Below the pieces are notes generated by a model. It was not told the origin of the DNA. It searched no databases and saw only the letters and a program-made list of their open reading frames with translations. The position numbers and the translations under genes are program-made. Below are positions 28,690 to 49,514 of a stretch of 64,000 nt of DNA, piece after piece (within the stretch, counting starts at the first letter, position 1; each line of letters starts with the position of its first letter). Origin of the DNA: Lamellibrachia satsuma (lineage: Eukaryota; Annelida; Polychaeta; Sabellida; Siboglinidae); the NCBI GenBank assembly GCA_033239005.1, contig BSQZ01000124.1, forward strand, positions 172,501-236,500, given 5' to 3'.

Positions 28690-29884
28690 ATTATGCTGTA
28701 TTCAGTGAGCCACGACCGTTGTCATGGCAATAACCTATACAAGTTTTCAACTGCGTCAACTGTGCCAGCATATTGCGAAACCATTTATGCGTGTAAGGAA
28801 GACCGTCTACAACACTCTAGAGCAATTGGATATTTGTGTAGCAACGCCGACCCACAGAGGGATCGCTGGTGGTTGCAAACGTTTCAACAATGCAATTCCA
28901 GTTAGGGTGACCACAACCATAAATCACATTATCCGACCCAGTGCACAGACTGTTGCCAATAAGAACAATCTTATATTTTTTATCCAGCCGTATCAGTGAA
29001 CCCCCTGCACGGACTGTAAATGTGGACATACAATGTATTAATGTTCGCTCCGTGAAGAATAAGGTAACATCTGTTGCTGATCTCGACATTTTAGCGTTGA
29101 CGGAAACATGGCTCGGCAGCGTCGTGGACAGCGTATCTGGTTCCAGACTGCTACAAGTTTCCCACCGTGTCACCACCTGTTCAGAAGCGCGGTGGTGGAG
29201 TGGCTATCATTTACAAGTCCGGCTTGAAAGTTGAAACTGTGTCAAATCGCAATAAATTCCCGCATTTTGAGCATGCTGATTACTACGTTACGGCACATGG
29301 CGTTACGTTCAGATTGGGAATAGTATACCGCTCGCCACCACCTAAGAGAAATGGTTTCATTAACTCTGTTTTCTTTGACCAGTGGTCAGCTTACTTAGAC
29401 GCTGTGATGCTGGACCCGCATGACATCGTTATTACCGGCGATTTGAATTTCCATATTGACATTGTATCAGATCCTGACGCACGGCATATTTCTGAAACGC
29501 TCGCTGACCACGACATGACTCAACTAGTTACAGATGCCACACGCAGTAAAGGTTATCTCCTGGGTGTAGTTATCGTTCGAAACCACAGTGCAATAGTAAC
29601 TACACGACCGAATGTGTATGACCCGTGCTTATGTGACACACGTGGTAATCCGTCCTGCGATCACGTGGCCATCACATCACATCACATCTCGAGTGCGTAA
29701 AGAAATAGTTTTTTGGCGACTGCGTCATATACGACTTCACGATTTCAAACGTGATATTACCTCTTTGCTAGATTATATGAACAATGATGCACCCGTTATT
29801 GACATCGTTGCGACATACAACACTGGTTTACGTCGGGTTGTTGATAAACAAGCCCTCTGCGTAAGACGACCATTACATTGCGAC

Positions 29885-29942
29885 CTGACTGTCCGTGGTA
29901 CACTGACTGTCCGTGGTACACTGACTGTCCGTGGTACATTGA
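29885..29942 (+). repeat. 18-bp triplication inside the LINE
   Basis: CTGACTGTCCGTGGTACA occurs three times in tandem in the endonuclease-RT linker. It keeps frame (18 bp) and reads a VRGTLT repeat. It is a local expansion in a dead element. Confidence 0.9.
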
Positions 29943-30529
29943 CGAGCTTCGGGACGAGAAACAGCGAGCTGAGCCCTAGTGGCTGCAAACTCGTCTTGAA
30001 GTACATTGGCAGACATATCGCACGCAATGCGTGGCCTTCAACCGCATGCTGGTTAACGCAAAGACAAACTACTACACGGTTAAGATCGCCAATTGCAAAA
30101 ATGACCAAAAACAACTATTTAACATCACAAGAAACCTCGTGGGTAACACTGACATAACGACAATGCCATCGTATGTGTGTCTGGTGGACATGGCGCAACG
30201 CTTTGGTGATCATTTTATTGAGAAAATTTCGAACATCAGGAAAGACATTGTCGACTGCGTTGAGGATCGTCCGTACACTACGATGGCCGCTGTGAGCAAC
30301 GACGCTGTATTCGGTGGTGTCCCACTAGTCTGCTTTGAGACAGTCACATAATCGGACGTTGAACGATTACTTGCATCCGCTCCGGTTAAATCGTGCGAAT
30401 TAGATCCAACACCAACGTGGCTACTAAAGCAATGTTCATAGGAGTTAGTGCCACTAACCACCGCTACGATAAACGGGTCTCTCACCGCATCAAATGTACC
30501 CGCTAATTTCAAGCATGCAATCGTTAAGC

Positions 30530-30675
30530 AGGGGGCAGCCGTGGCCTAGTGGTTAAGGTGTTGGACTCTAAATTCAAGGGTTGTGAGTTCAAGACCCACT
30601 CTGGGCACGGTTCGTTTTCGAAGCTTAGGCAATTTCGTTTACCCTACTTTGCCTCAGTTGCTGATGACTCGACCT
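30530..30675 (+). mobile_element. tRNA-derived SINE inside the LINE
   Basis: GCCGTGGCCTAGTGGTTAAG resembles a tRNA start with an A box, and GGTTGTGAGTTCAAGACC a B box. SINE-body-like CAATTTCGTTTACCC and TTGCCTCAGTTGC follow. The LINE resumes at about 30678. A plain tRNA gene is ruled out by the absence of a proper acceptor-stem closure and by the attached body. Confidence 0.8.
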
Positions 30676-32205
30676 GAGCAATCATTCGGCATCACCGACA
30701 AGGTGCTTGCGTGGATGCAATCGTACATCGGCGAACGGTATCAGAAAGTGGCAGTGGGAAGCGACGAGTCGGTTGATTCAATCTTGACGTGTGGCGTCCC
30801 AAACGGATCGGTGTTGGGCCCTACATTGTATTGCATGTACACCAAACCTATCGGAGATATTGTCGCTAGACATGGTATGCAGTATCATTGCTATGCTGAC
30901 GACACTCAAATCTACCACACAGTTGAACGAGATGAATCCACTGTGGCGGCACTGAAGGAGGTGGAATTGTGTATAGCGGAAGTGACTGCCTGGTTGACCA
31001 AAAACCGGTTAAAACTTAACAGTGAGAAATCTGAGGCGATCGTCTTCTTCCCACCGAAGCATCGTGACAGTCTGCCTGTCGACGTATACATTACAGTAGC
31101 CGGTCATCGAATTCAACCTTCATCGTGTGTGCGCAATTTGGGTGTGCAATTTGATAGCAACCTGAAAATGGAACACCAGATTGTCAACACTGTAAAAAGT
31201 TGCTACTATCAGATAAGAAATATTGGTCGCATTCGTCCACATCTGACCGAAGAATCATGCAAGACACTTGTTCTCGCACTAGTGACATCGCGTTTAGATT
31301 ACGGAAATGCACTTCTTCATGGTCGCCCACAGAGGGCGCTGCAACGTTTACAAAATGTACAGAACTGTGTTGCTCGCCTCATTACCAGTACAAGGAAATA
31401 CGAACACATCACACCGTGTTGCAGCGTTCACATTGGCTGCTGTTCATTTGCGACCAAAGTGCTTTTGTTTACCTACTGTGCATTAAATGGTGTGGCGCCG
31501 GACTACCTGGCTGAGTTAATTAGCTACCGCCCTATTAACAGAACTCTACGACCTGCTTCGCTGCCAGCGCTTTTAATCGTACCGGCTTCACTCACTGTCA
31601 CACGTGGTGATCGCCGTTTCGCTGTTTGCTCAGCCGTTCTATGGAACAATTTAACATATTCTCTGAGGACAGCGAAATCATTACAAGTGTTTAAGACACT
31701 TTTGAAAACTCACCTTCTTAAACAAGCTTTTTTATAACTCACCGATGAGGATATTTTATGTGCATTCGTTATATACTGTATATATTACTTTCTTACGTAT
31801 TTATTTTATAATTTTCTCTTGTATTACTGAACGTATTTAAAGTATAGCTCTTCAGTTTTTTTAATATAATTGTATTTAGCGTTTTTATGGTTATATGCTG
31901 AGTCTAACTTGTATAAATGTATCTATTTAAAGTACTTTTTATAATATATTAGTATAATTTATTTATTAGCAGTTTCATTAAAAAAATTACTTTTATTTTT
32001 ATTACAAACTATATTTAAAGTAGTGTTACAGAATATTTTAACACGGTTATTTTGTTAGCATCGTTTAGCATTTATGTAGACTATTCTCAGTATAATTATT
32101 CTCTTAAAATGTTATGGCCTGTAAAATACTACTATGTATGTAAAGCGCCTGAGAGCAATCTCGATTGATCGGGCGCTATATAAGTAATTTTATTATTTAT
32201 TAATT

Positions 32206-33299
32206 ATTATTAAGTTAATGTGTTACATATAGCAATAGCTTGTTGAAATTTGAATATCAGCATTAATTGCGAAATCTACGAAGACACTTCATTGATATTG
32301 AATATATAGATTATACTATATAGTTTTGTTGAGCAGTCTAAAGTAAAGCCTAACTTCGCTCACCTTTTCATTTACGACGGTAAAGAGCATATTACAAAAG
32401 GTATAAATCTGAGACGTTTACACTGAATTAACAGTTATAGTTACTAATTCAGCATAAACCCTGACCCACGGATTGGGACTAAGTTGAAAAATGACGTCAG
32501 GTTACCAGGTTGCCTAACGTTAGGATAATCAACTATATGCCAAGTGTCAACGTACAATACAATAATACTTATTATCTGTACAGCTTGCTGTTTGATTTAA
32601 CGTGTTGAATTTGATTTACTTAACAATATATGCCAAATTAACTGTATTTTATAAAGGAATGAAGGGTGTCCATCAAAACACATAATTGTTGTCATGCAAT
32701 AGATAGTTAAATTTGTCCAACTATTTTAATTCACAATAACTATATTAAATAAAAAACTCATGTTCAACTGATAATAAAGTGGATATTTACGGCCTTACGT
32801 TTGTACATCACATACCATAAAAATAAATAAGAATTGTTGTATCCAAAACTAATGTACAGCAGGTATGGGGCCGTTAATGTTTTTTTTACAAAACACATTT
32901 CAGTATAAAACATATATAATATAATTCAGTGCTAAGTTATGCTGCTCAAGAAAATCATCGGAGAACATAATAGCTTAAATGAAAAAAGTACTAACAAAAA
33001 GGCTATCTTAAATTGCAACCGAAAGTAAGCATTTGATCTGCTAGACAAGCGTATTAAAAATGTTAATTAAATAAAAAAATTATTTTTCATCATTTTTTTG
33101 CACCTAAACGTCATACATGATAACCTTCATAAGGTTCATGAATTAATTAAAAGTTCTTAACTCCAAACACAAACAAAATGCAGGAACATTCCCATCAGAG
33201 GAAATAAGCAACACAGGTACACACGTGTTATGATTGAATGAATGAATGAATTAATAAGTGCATCTTTATTTAAACATAAAAAGGGTGGTGGTTATTACA
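32206..33299. other. AT-rich non-coding stretch
   Basis: Many homopolymer runs and stop codons in all frames. I see no gene, no tandem array and no transposon protein. Confidence 0.55.
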
Positions 33300-34205
33300 T
33301 TACAAACTTGTTGTTCTAATTATTTTCGTTAATTAGTATCATTTGAAAAATGGATGACATATTATTAATTAACGGAAGTAATTAGAAAAATCAGTCACTG
33401 CTTTATAAAAAACATGTTTTTATAAAGCAAGCCCCTTTACATGGTTTAAAAAAATGCAACTTGAATTACTTTTACTGTGGGGTGTAAGCCATTTTGAAAC
33501 ATATTAAATATTTTACATGAATGCTATGGTCCATCACTAAGCACTGGCGTTTCAAACTCATTTTTATTAAAAATGGATGTAAGCCGTTTTGAAATTCTGC
33601 TGGCGAGCATTGTGTATGAACTGCACCCATACGAATATCCCGGTCAAGGGATAAAGTTTAATGTGATGCTAGAATAAGGCAGCTCCTTTGCTACCATTGT
33701 TGCCTAAGATATAACGAAGAATTGTCGTCACTGCAAACCAAGCGCTTAATTCCTACTTTTCCACAAATGAAGAGCAGATTTGCAAACAGGCTTCATCCCC
33801 TTTGGATGATTCAGAGAAAAGAACACAACATTTTAGGACTCACTATGATTAATATTTTCTTCCCTTTTTCGATTACAAGATATGTGCATGGTATGTTAAT
33901 TTAAAACCATGCTATTACAAATCTGTGACTTGTTTTTCTAACTATTTTAGTTAATTAATAACATTTGAAATGTGGACAACATAGTATTAACTAACGGATA
34001 TAATTAGTAAAAACAAGTCACTGATTTATAAAAAAACACGTTTCTATAATTAACATACCATGCACCTTGTAATAAAAATAAGAAGATTAATCACAGTGAG
34101 TCCCGCAGTTTTGTGTGTGCTTTTCTCTGAATCAGGGAGTGTAAGCCCTTTTGCAAATTTGATCTTCAAATATAACCCGCCAAAGTCGTGCATGTGTGTG
34201 TGTAT

Positions 34206-34242
<37 letters not shown>

Positions 34243-34550
34243 TGTGCGTGCGTGCGTGCTTGCGTGTGTGTTTGTGCGATAGTGACATCAATGACCGGTG
34301 ACATCATAACATTGCAACCCATAATATAACTATGTGTCCCATTGGCCAAAATATCTAATTCTTTTTGCATCTCAACTAAAATGACACAAGCCCCTTTGCA
34401 TGTTTTTGACAACTCTAGTGGACTTTTACTGTGGGGTGTAAGCCATTTTGAAACATACTAAATACTTTACATGAATCCATCACTAGGCATTGGCGTTTCA
34501 AACTCATTGTTGGTAAAAATGGATGTAATCCGTTTTGAAATTCTGATCGT
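33300..34550. repeat. direct duplication with small palindromic elements
   Basis: 33300-33610 resembles two parts of 33920-34550: a small palindrome (TTAATTAGTATCATTTG / AACGGAAGTAATTAG and its counterpart at 33925-34015), and a segment with TTTTACTGTGGGGTGTAAGCC and GGCGTTTCAAACTCA (near 33475 and 34430). Confidence 0.72.
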
Positions 34551-35290
34551 CAAATACTTAGTGATAATGAGCGCTCAAAAACAGTCGTTTCGTGTCGTCA
34601 CCAAGGGCAATGTAAAGCAAACTATCTAAACATGATAGCACAGCTACATCACAAGCAGAACAATGGGTCTAAACATGTACATACAACCGTGTGTGTGGTT
34701 TGCCATGCCCACTGTCATCTATTAACAGACCGGCAAACAAAGTCACTCACCGTCACTCGTGAAACATCGCCTAACGAACGGTTGTTTCGTGATTTGGTGT
34801 ATTTTCTCCAGGCCAAGCCAGAATTAGCGGCGGACATCGCCGAAGCCGGTCTTATATTCCTCCGAGGTGCGATTAAATGAAGCGACGTAGGAAGCGTTAC
34901 GTCGTTGAATGACTATGTATTTATCCACAGTGCAGAACACGGGAAAGTGGGGCGGTTCCAGGAGTATGCACTCGCCAATATCAGTCACTGGAAGACGATC
35001 GCAATAGTCATTGCATTGCATCATATTGTAGTAACTGGTGTGGAATTGAAATATTGTTGGCATATGCGGAATTCAAACCGTAGTCATATACATATCAGTA
35101 AAATAGTTGACATTACATTCTTAATAAAATATTGGTTGAGAAATCACTACCATAAATCCATTGCCATTTAAACCTGCTTCATAATACATATGGAAATATC
35201 AAACGTACGAACATTACTCATAATTAACTGCATTCCTGTAGAATGTAATGAAACTAGTTAAATCGGCTAAATGGCAAATTTTGAGACAGT
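33615..35290 (-). pseudogene. inverted fragment of FReD gene A (exon 3 and flanking introns)
   Basis: On the minus strand this matches gene A from about 21980 to 23510. The exon 3 relic (about 34993 down to 34772) reads VTDIGECILLEPP, FPVFCTVDKYIVIQRR and FNRTSEEYKTGFGDVRR, followed by an in-frame TAA where gene A has GEFWLG. It lacks two residues (the LM of EPLM). The flanks match the intron (GT tract at 34190-34275, GTGACATCAATGACCGGTG) and contain only one unit of the 42-bp repeat (near 33645). No other exons are present. Confidence 0.88.
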
Positions 35291-36047
35291 ATCCGAAACG
35301 TCGGAGAAGTGTGTGTGATGGCTTTATTTAGCATATTAACTGTCCAATTGTGTACAACTGACGTTCAATTATACTGGGTTGTGAATACGTTTCGTATTTG
35401 GGTATGGGGTCATTCAATGGACTCCCACCGAATGGTATTGCTCTGTTGTATGGGAAAGGTAACACAACATAGATCCCCGGTAGATGGAGCTTTACACAAA
35501 TATTTCCCTTTCCATGCACGTCTTGCTTTGCCGGGCTACTATTCACTTCGAGCAGTTATGTATTCCAGTGGTATTTGGGGGATTAACATCTCTTGCAGCA
35601 CAGGTAGTCAGGGATGTTGTAGTTCTTGTGCAGAGACTCTACCCTTCAACAAGTGACAGCGGGAGAACGACTACACCGAACTGAGAAGGAGATCATTACC
35701 GCTTACTCGCTCGACACGAGTCATTTTAGTGACATCACGTGATGAAACAAACAAATGCCATGGTGAAAATGTCATGTGGACAAAATGAGGAGAAGACACC
35801 GTGCCACGGTGACACAGAAGAAAGGATGCTGATTCAGTGGAAATAATTGACACATGATGTTGAGTGACACTCCGTGAACACATTGTGATGTACAATAAGG
35901 GTCAGGCTACAAGACATGATGCTACAGTACACAAATACAACTGCGTCTACCTGCGTACACTAGGCTAGCAATTATAAGGTATATCTCAATAAGCTTAAGT
36001 CAATTGCTAGAATTTCCGAACGATATTAGAATAAAAAAATTTTAAGG
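35291..36047. other. unassigned sequence
   Basis: Moderately long open frames (for example minus 35546-35328) match nothing I recognise. No repeats were seen. Confidence 0.45.
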
Positions 36048-36880
36048 CAAAACCAGTCGAATCATTTTAAATCATGGCAACTCATTAAAAAAATTATTGA
36101 TAAAAATAAGAAGTCTGCCCCACCACCGAAGATGACTATTAATAATCAGTTAATAACTGATAAATGGGTAGTTGCGGAATACTTTAATAACTATTTTGTT
36201 AATAATAATGATCCGTCAATGTATATTAAGGATCGAAACTTGCATACAATATTTATCTCACCTGTTGGAGAAGATGAAGTAGAAACCATAATTATAAGTC
36301 TAAAAATATCAAGTCCTGGTTGCCTTCATACTTCCCTTAACACATATTATTAACTTATCTTAGCTAAAGGTATTTTTTCCAGATGACATTAAAGTCGCTA
36401 AAGTTATCCCGATATACAAATGAGGTAACAAAACAATCGTAAATAACTACCGTCCAATATCGATTCTGTTCTAGAAAGATTAATGTAAAATATATTAACG
36501 ATGTTGATAATCAAACATAATATTTTATATGATTGCCAATTTGGCTTTAGGAAGAAGTATTCTGCAAACATGGCACTAGTGCAACTAGTTAATAAAATTG
36601 CTACACATATAAATAACGATGATTACATACTAGGAGTGTTTCTTGATTTCAGCAAAGCTTTCGACACAGTTGGTCATAAAAAATTACTTAATAAACTAGA
36701 ACATTATGGTATTAGAGGAATAGCGCTTGCCTGGCTTGAAAGTTATTTGTCTAGTAGAAGGCATTATGTTTTATTTGACGGATAAGTCTATATGCCGTGG
36801 TGTTCAATAGGGATCAATATTAGGGCCACTATTATTCTTGATTTATATTAATGATATTTTAACGTATCAACGTTTGTTTG
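36048..36880 (+). mobile_element. decayed jockey-like LINE fragment (RT)
   Basis: Plus strand, several frames: NNQLITDKWVVAEYFNNYFV (pre-RT block), then [40 protein letters not shown] and [18 protein letters not shown], and a weak GSILGPLLFLIYIND-like stretch in broken frame after 36785. Stops and frameshifts interrupt it near 36353, 36420-36500 and 36783. It is AT-rich and of a different LINE type from the one at 28.7-32.2 kb. The 3' end, including YADD, is missing. Confidence 0.87.
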
Positions 36881-37849
36881 TAAAAATAATCTGGTAAATA
36901 ACATTTATAGTTTTATTAAAAGGATACAATATTAACCTTACTAACGTTAACTAATTGTAATTGTAGATGTATGATTATTTGGTTACTTTACTCTCACCTA
37001 GGTTACCTGGTTACTTTACACTTACCTAGTTTTTGAAATAAACTTGGTATAAGCATTAAAAAATTAAGAACAATACAGGAACTGGCGAATTGGGTATATG
37101 GCTAGAAGGATCGTTACACACATGCAGCCAGCTGTGAATGATGAATGCTATATCACCTATAAATTATCATACAATGATAACATGAATTGCGTGGCCAAAT
37201 TGATGCCTATTGTATGTAGGATAGTGTAACAAACATAACTTTACGTGGGTTATCATATGAAAATAATTTTTTCTCTCAAAGACAACATCTGCTCATTCTA
37301 ATTTCATCATAAAACATAGCTGCCATAAACTTTACATATTGTTCATAAATAATAATACCTGAAGTCAGATCAACATTCTGGTGCAACCAAGAACCTTGAA
37401 TGAGGGTACATAATGTCGGTAACCAGAACTTTAAGTGATTTGTGGTTGAAAAACTGAATGGTGTGGATTGCATTTCGAGATGCGGTAGATAAAATGCCAT
37501 AAAATCCACATTCTAAAAATATTAAAATAATGTTGATACTGTTGTGAAGCATATCTCTTCAGCCATAGTGTCTCTAATTTGTATACTCCTGAGACGTATA
37601 ATAAATATGCTTTAATGGTTTTGTGTGGCTACCCCTTCAGCAATTTCAGAGAAAATTTGTTGTCGCAAAAATGGGGATAGTGTAAAAAGGAGCGATTTTA
37701 CACAGAAATCTGTGAGTACTGCAATGCTACCACCTATTGTCTATCTTTAGAGATGTAAGCCTTGCAAAACTTCACTATAAGCATTCGTCCCTAAAAATGT
37801 ACCGGTGACCCAAATTTCGGGTCCTGGCTCATGGTTTAAAATGGGTTTA
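36881..37849. other. non-coding flank
   Basis: No gene recognised. AT-rich, with no tandem repeats seen. Confidence 0.5.
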
Positions 37850-38141
37850 TGCGCATAACGAGACCGAATAAATGGGGGACAAACAAGCGCGAAAGTTTAG
37901 ACCAGTATAATAAACGTGTACTCTTTTGTTACGTTACATGTTTAACATTACAGGAATGATATATAATCTTTTAAATTGCCTATGTTATCATAACTGTCTG
38001 CATAGGTTTATTTTCGTAGCTATGGCAGAACAAAACATACATATAGACCGGGAACTCTAGCGAATATTTAGCCTTTCAACCACCAGTTGAATGCTATCAT
38101 GTGGCGTTATTGCGAGTGTTGACAGTTTTGAACAGCATACA

Positions 38142-38228
38142 GGGCCATATGGTACATAGCATATAAGGCCATATGGTACATAGCATATAAGGCCATATGG
38201 TACATAGCATTTAAGGCCATATATTACA
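38142..38228. repeat. 24-bp tandem repeat, about 3.6 units
   Basis: AAGGCCATATGGTACATAGC plus TATA repeats in the upstream flank of copy B. It is not seen in copy A. Confidence 0.9.
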
Positions 38229-38539
38229 TTTGGTGATACAGATATGAAAATATTTCTGTGTAATTTGCTATGTGGTCAAACAATAAGATTTAATATCATG
38301 TTTAAAAATGTACGTCTCTTTACTTGACTATTGATACAATTTAAACATTACATACCCGTAAATTGGTAGATTTTTCCGGTCAATTACAACCATTCGGTGA
38401 CACTGGTGAAACCCGTTTATTCATGCAATTATAAATATCACTATCGTCACACCAACAATAGCGCGACTGCACTATTGTGGGTGACATCTGACACACATCT
38501 GCGAGATAATCGTGATTAAATTAACCCGTTTAGTGAGCG

Positions 38540-42409
<3,870 letters not shown>

Positions 42410-43000
42410 ATGAGAGTTTTGACGTAAAGCAGAATGTTGCATAAATATAACACATTTAGATAATGTGTATGCTAATTGACATGTTATTACGTGACATATA
42501 TTGCATTGTGTTAATTAATAATCATATCGTGAATAACGAGTACCATTTTTAGAAGGTGTGACGGTGTGTATCCTTTCTAAATAATTAGGACAACAGTGTA
42601 TCCTGGTACAAACTGACTAATTGTTGTCTCACCCGCATAATAGGGTCTAGGGTATTTATGTATATATTAATTCCAATATACATCATGTATAATGCGATGT
42701 AGGCCTATGTGAAGACTGATATGTCAGCTGTGGCTGTTATGGCAAGTATTAAGCTGATGAAGATGATGGTATTGTAATACTGATTCCAATGATGACGATA
42801 ATGATGACAATGATGATGATAATGATGACTGATGATGTTTATTATAATGCTGATGATAACAAACCGTAGCTCAGTGGACGATTTCCAGCCAATATGGAAC
42901 AGGAAGGTTGTGTATAAATTGAACTATTGTTTAATTCGTATATAAATGGGATTCGAATACACATGGCGGCTTTGTTAGTCACTATTTAAGGTAACGACTT

Positions 43001-43672
43001 AGTACGTCCAAATACCAACAATCCTTGACAATCTATGTGACATATATTTCATCAATGCAACATATTTCAAATTGTACATTTTATATTCGAAAACACATTT
43101 TATATTTATAGTTTGTGTGTGTGCGTGCGTGCGTGCGTGCGTGCGTGAATGTGTGTGTGTGTGTGTGTGCTGAGGAAAATTTCTATTAAACAAATATTAT
43201 CACAAATTTAAACGACATCTAAGATGCAGTAAATAAAGGGTTAATATAGTGTAGGCACTCATTATCTCAGACACACATTGTAGCGAAAAGGGATAAGCTA
43301 TCACAATATTAACGCGCCCACACATACGCACGCAAGCAATACACACACATACTCATACACCCCCCACACACACCCACACACGACCGCACGAATACCAACA
43401 CACATACAGGCACGCACGCACGCACGCACTCACGCACCCACCCACCCCCCCCACACACACACACGCACGCACACACACACACACACTAATACACATTAGA
43501 TCACTTTACAATGCAACAACAAAATGACTCATTTAACACAACGAATCATTGTCACGTACGCAACACGGAACCCACAACCCCAGCAGCACGTGGACCCTGT
43601 AACCTATCAACCCCATCACGTTGTCACACCCGCAACATCCTGGACCGACTCACTTGCTTCTTAACCAGCGCT
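43001..43672. other. 5' flank of FReD gene C with CA-rich sequence
   Basis: Short GTGT/GCGT tracts near 43115-43170 and irregular CA-rich sequence at 43310-43495 (ACACAC, CACGCACG, CACCCACCC). The frame that leads into gene C is open from 43511, but those residues do not look like a signal peptide. Confidence 0.6.
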
Positions 43673-49369
<5,697 letters not shown>

Positions 49370-49514
49370 TGGGTTCTGGTATTATGAAAATGCCAATTCA
49401 TCACCAATTGGGTGCAGTTTCGTAAGATTTAATGCGGATGGAATTCCTCTCTGGCATTCAGTCACCGGCAACACCGAATTAACGGAAATGAAAATCAGGT
49501 TGCAAGATGTGTAG

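Larger units (their letters stand above)
28690..32205 (+). mobile_element. L2/CR1-type LINE, disabled, split by a SINE
   Basis: Coding remnants run 5' to 3'. A pre-endonuclease segment is at about 28724-28990. An AP-endonuclease domain follows at about 29020-29700 with frameshifts (INVRSVKNKV, LALTETWLG, RGGGVAIIYKS, GIVYRSPPP, VITGDLNFHID). A linker follows at 29700-30520, and then RT at 30680-31737 with GVPNGSVLGPTLY, YHCYADDTQIY, LVTSRLDYGNALLHG and the terminal LKTHLLKQAFL. The RT catalytic YADD is intact. The part between the linker's end and FGITDKVLAWMQSYI is missing and replaced by a SINE. The 3' UTR is AT-rich and ends GGGCGCTATATAAGTAA, then TTATTATT. Confidence 0.88.

Noticed and set aside
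30530..30605. Functional tRNA gene
   Set aside because: tRNA-like promoter boxes only; it is embedded in a LINE and attached to SINE-body sequence.
30583..31737. Single intact 384-codon reverse-transcriptase gene
   Set aside because: The frame starts inside a SINE and lacks the N-terminal half of RT, so it is the tail of a broken LINE and not a complete gene.
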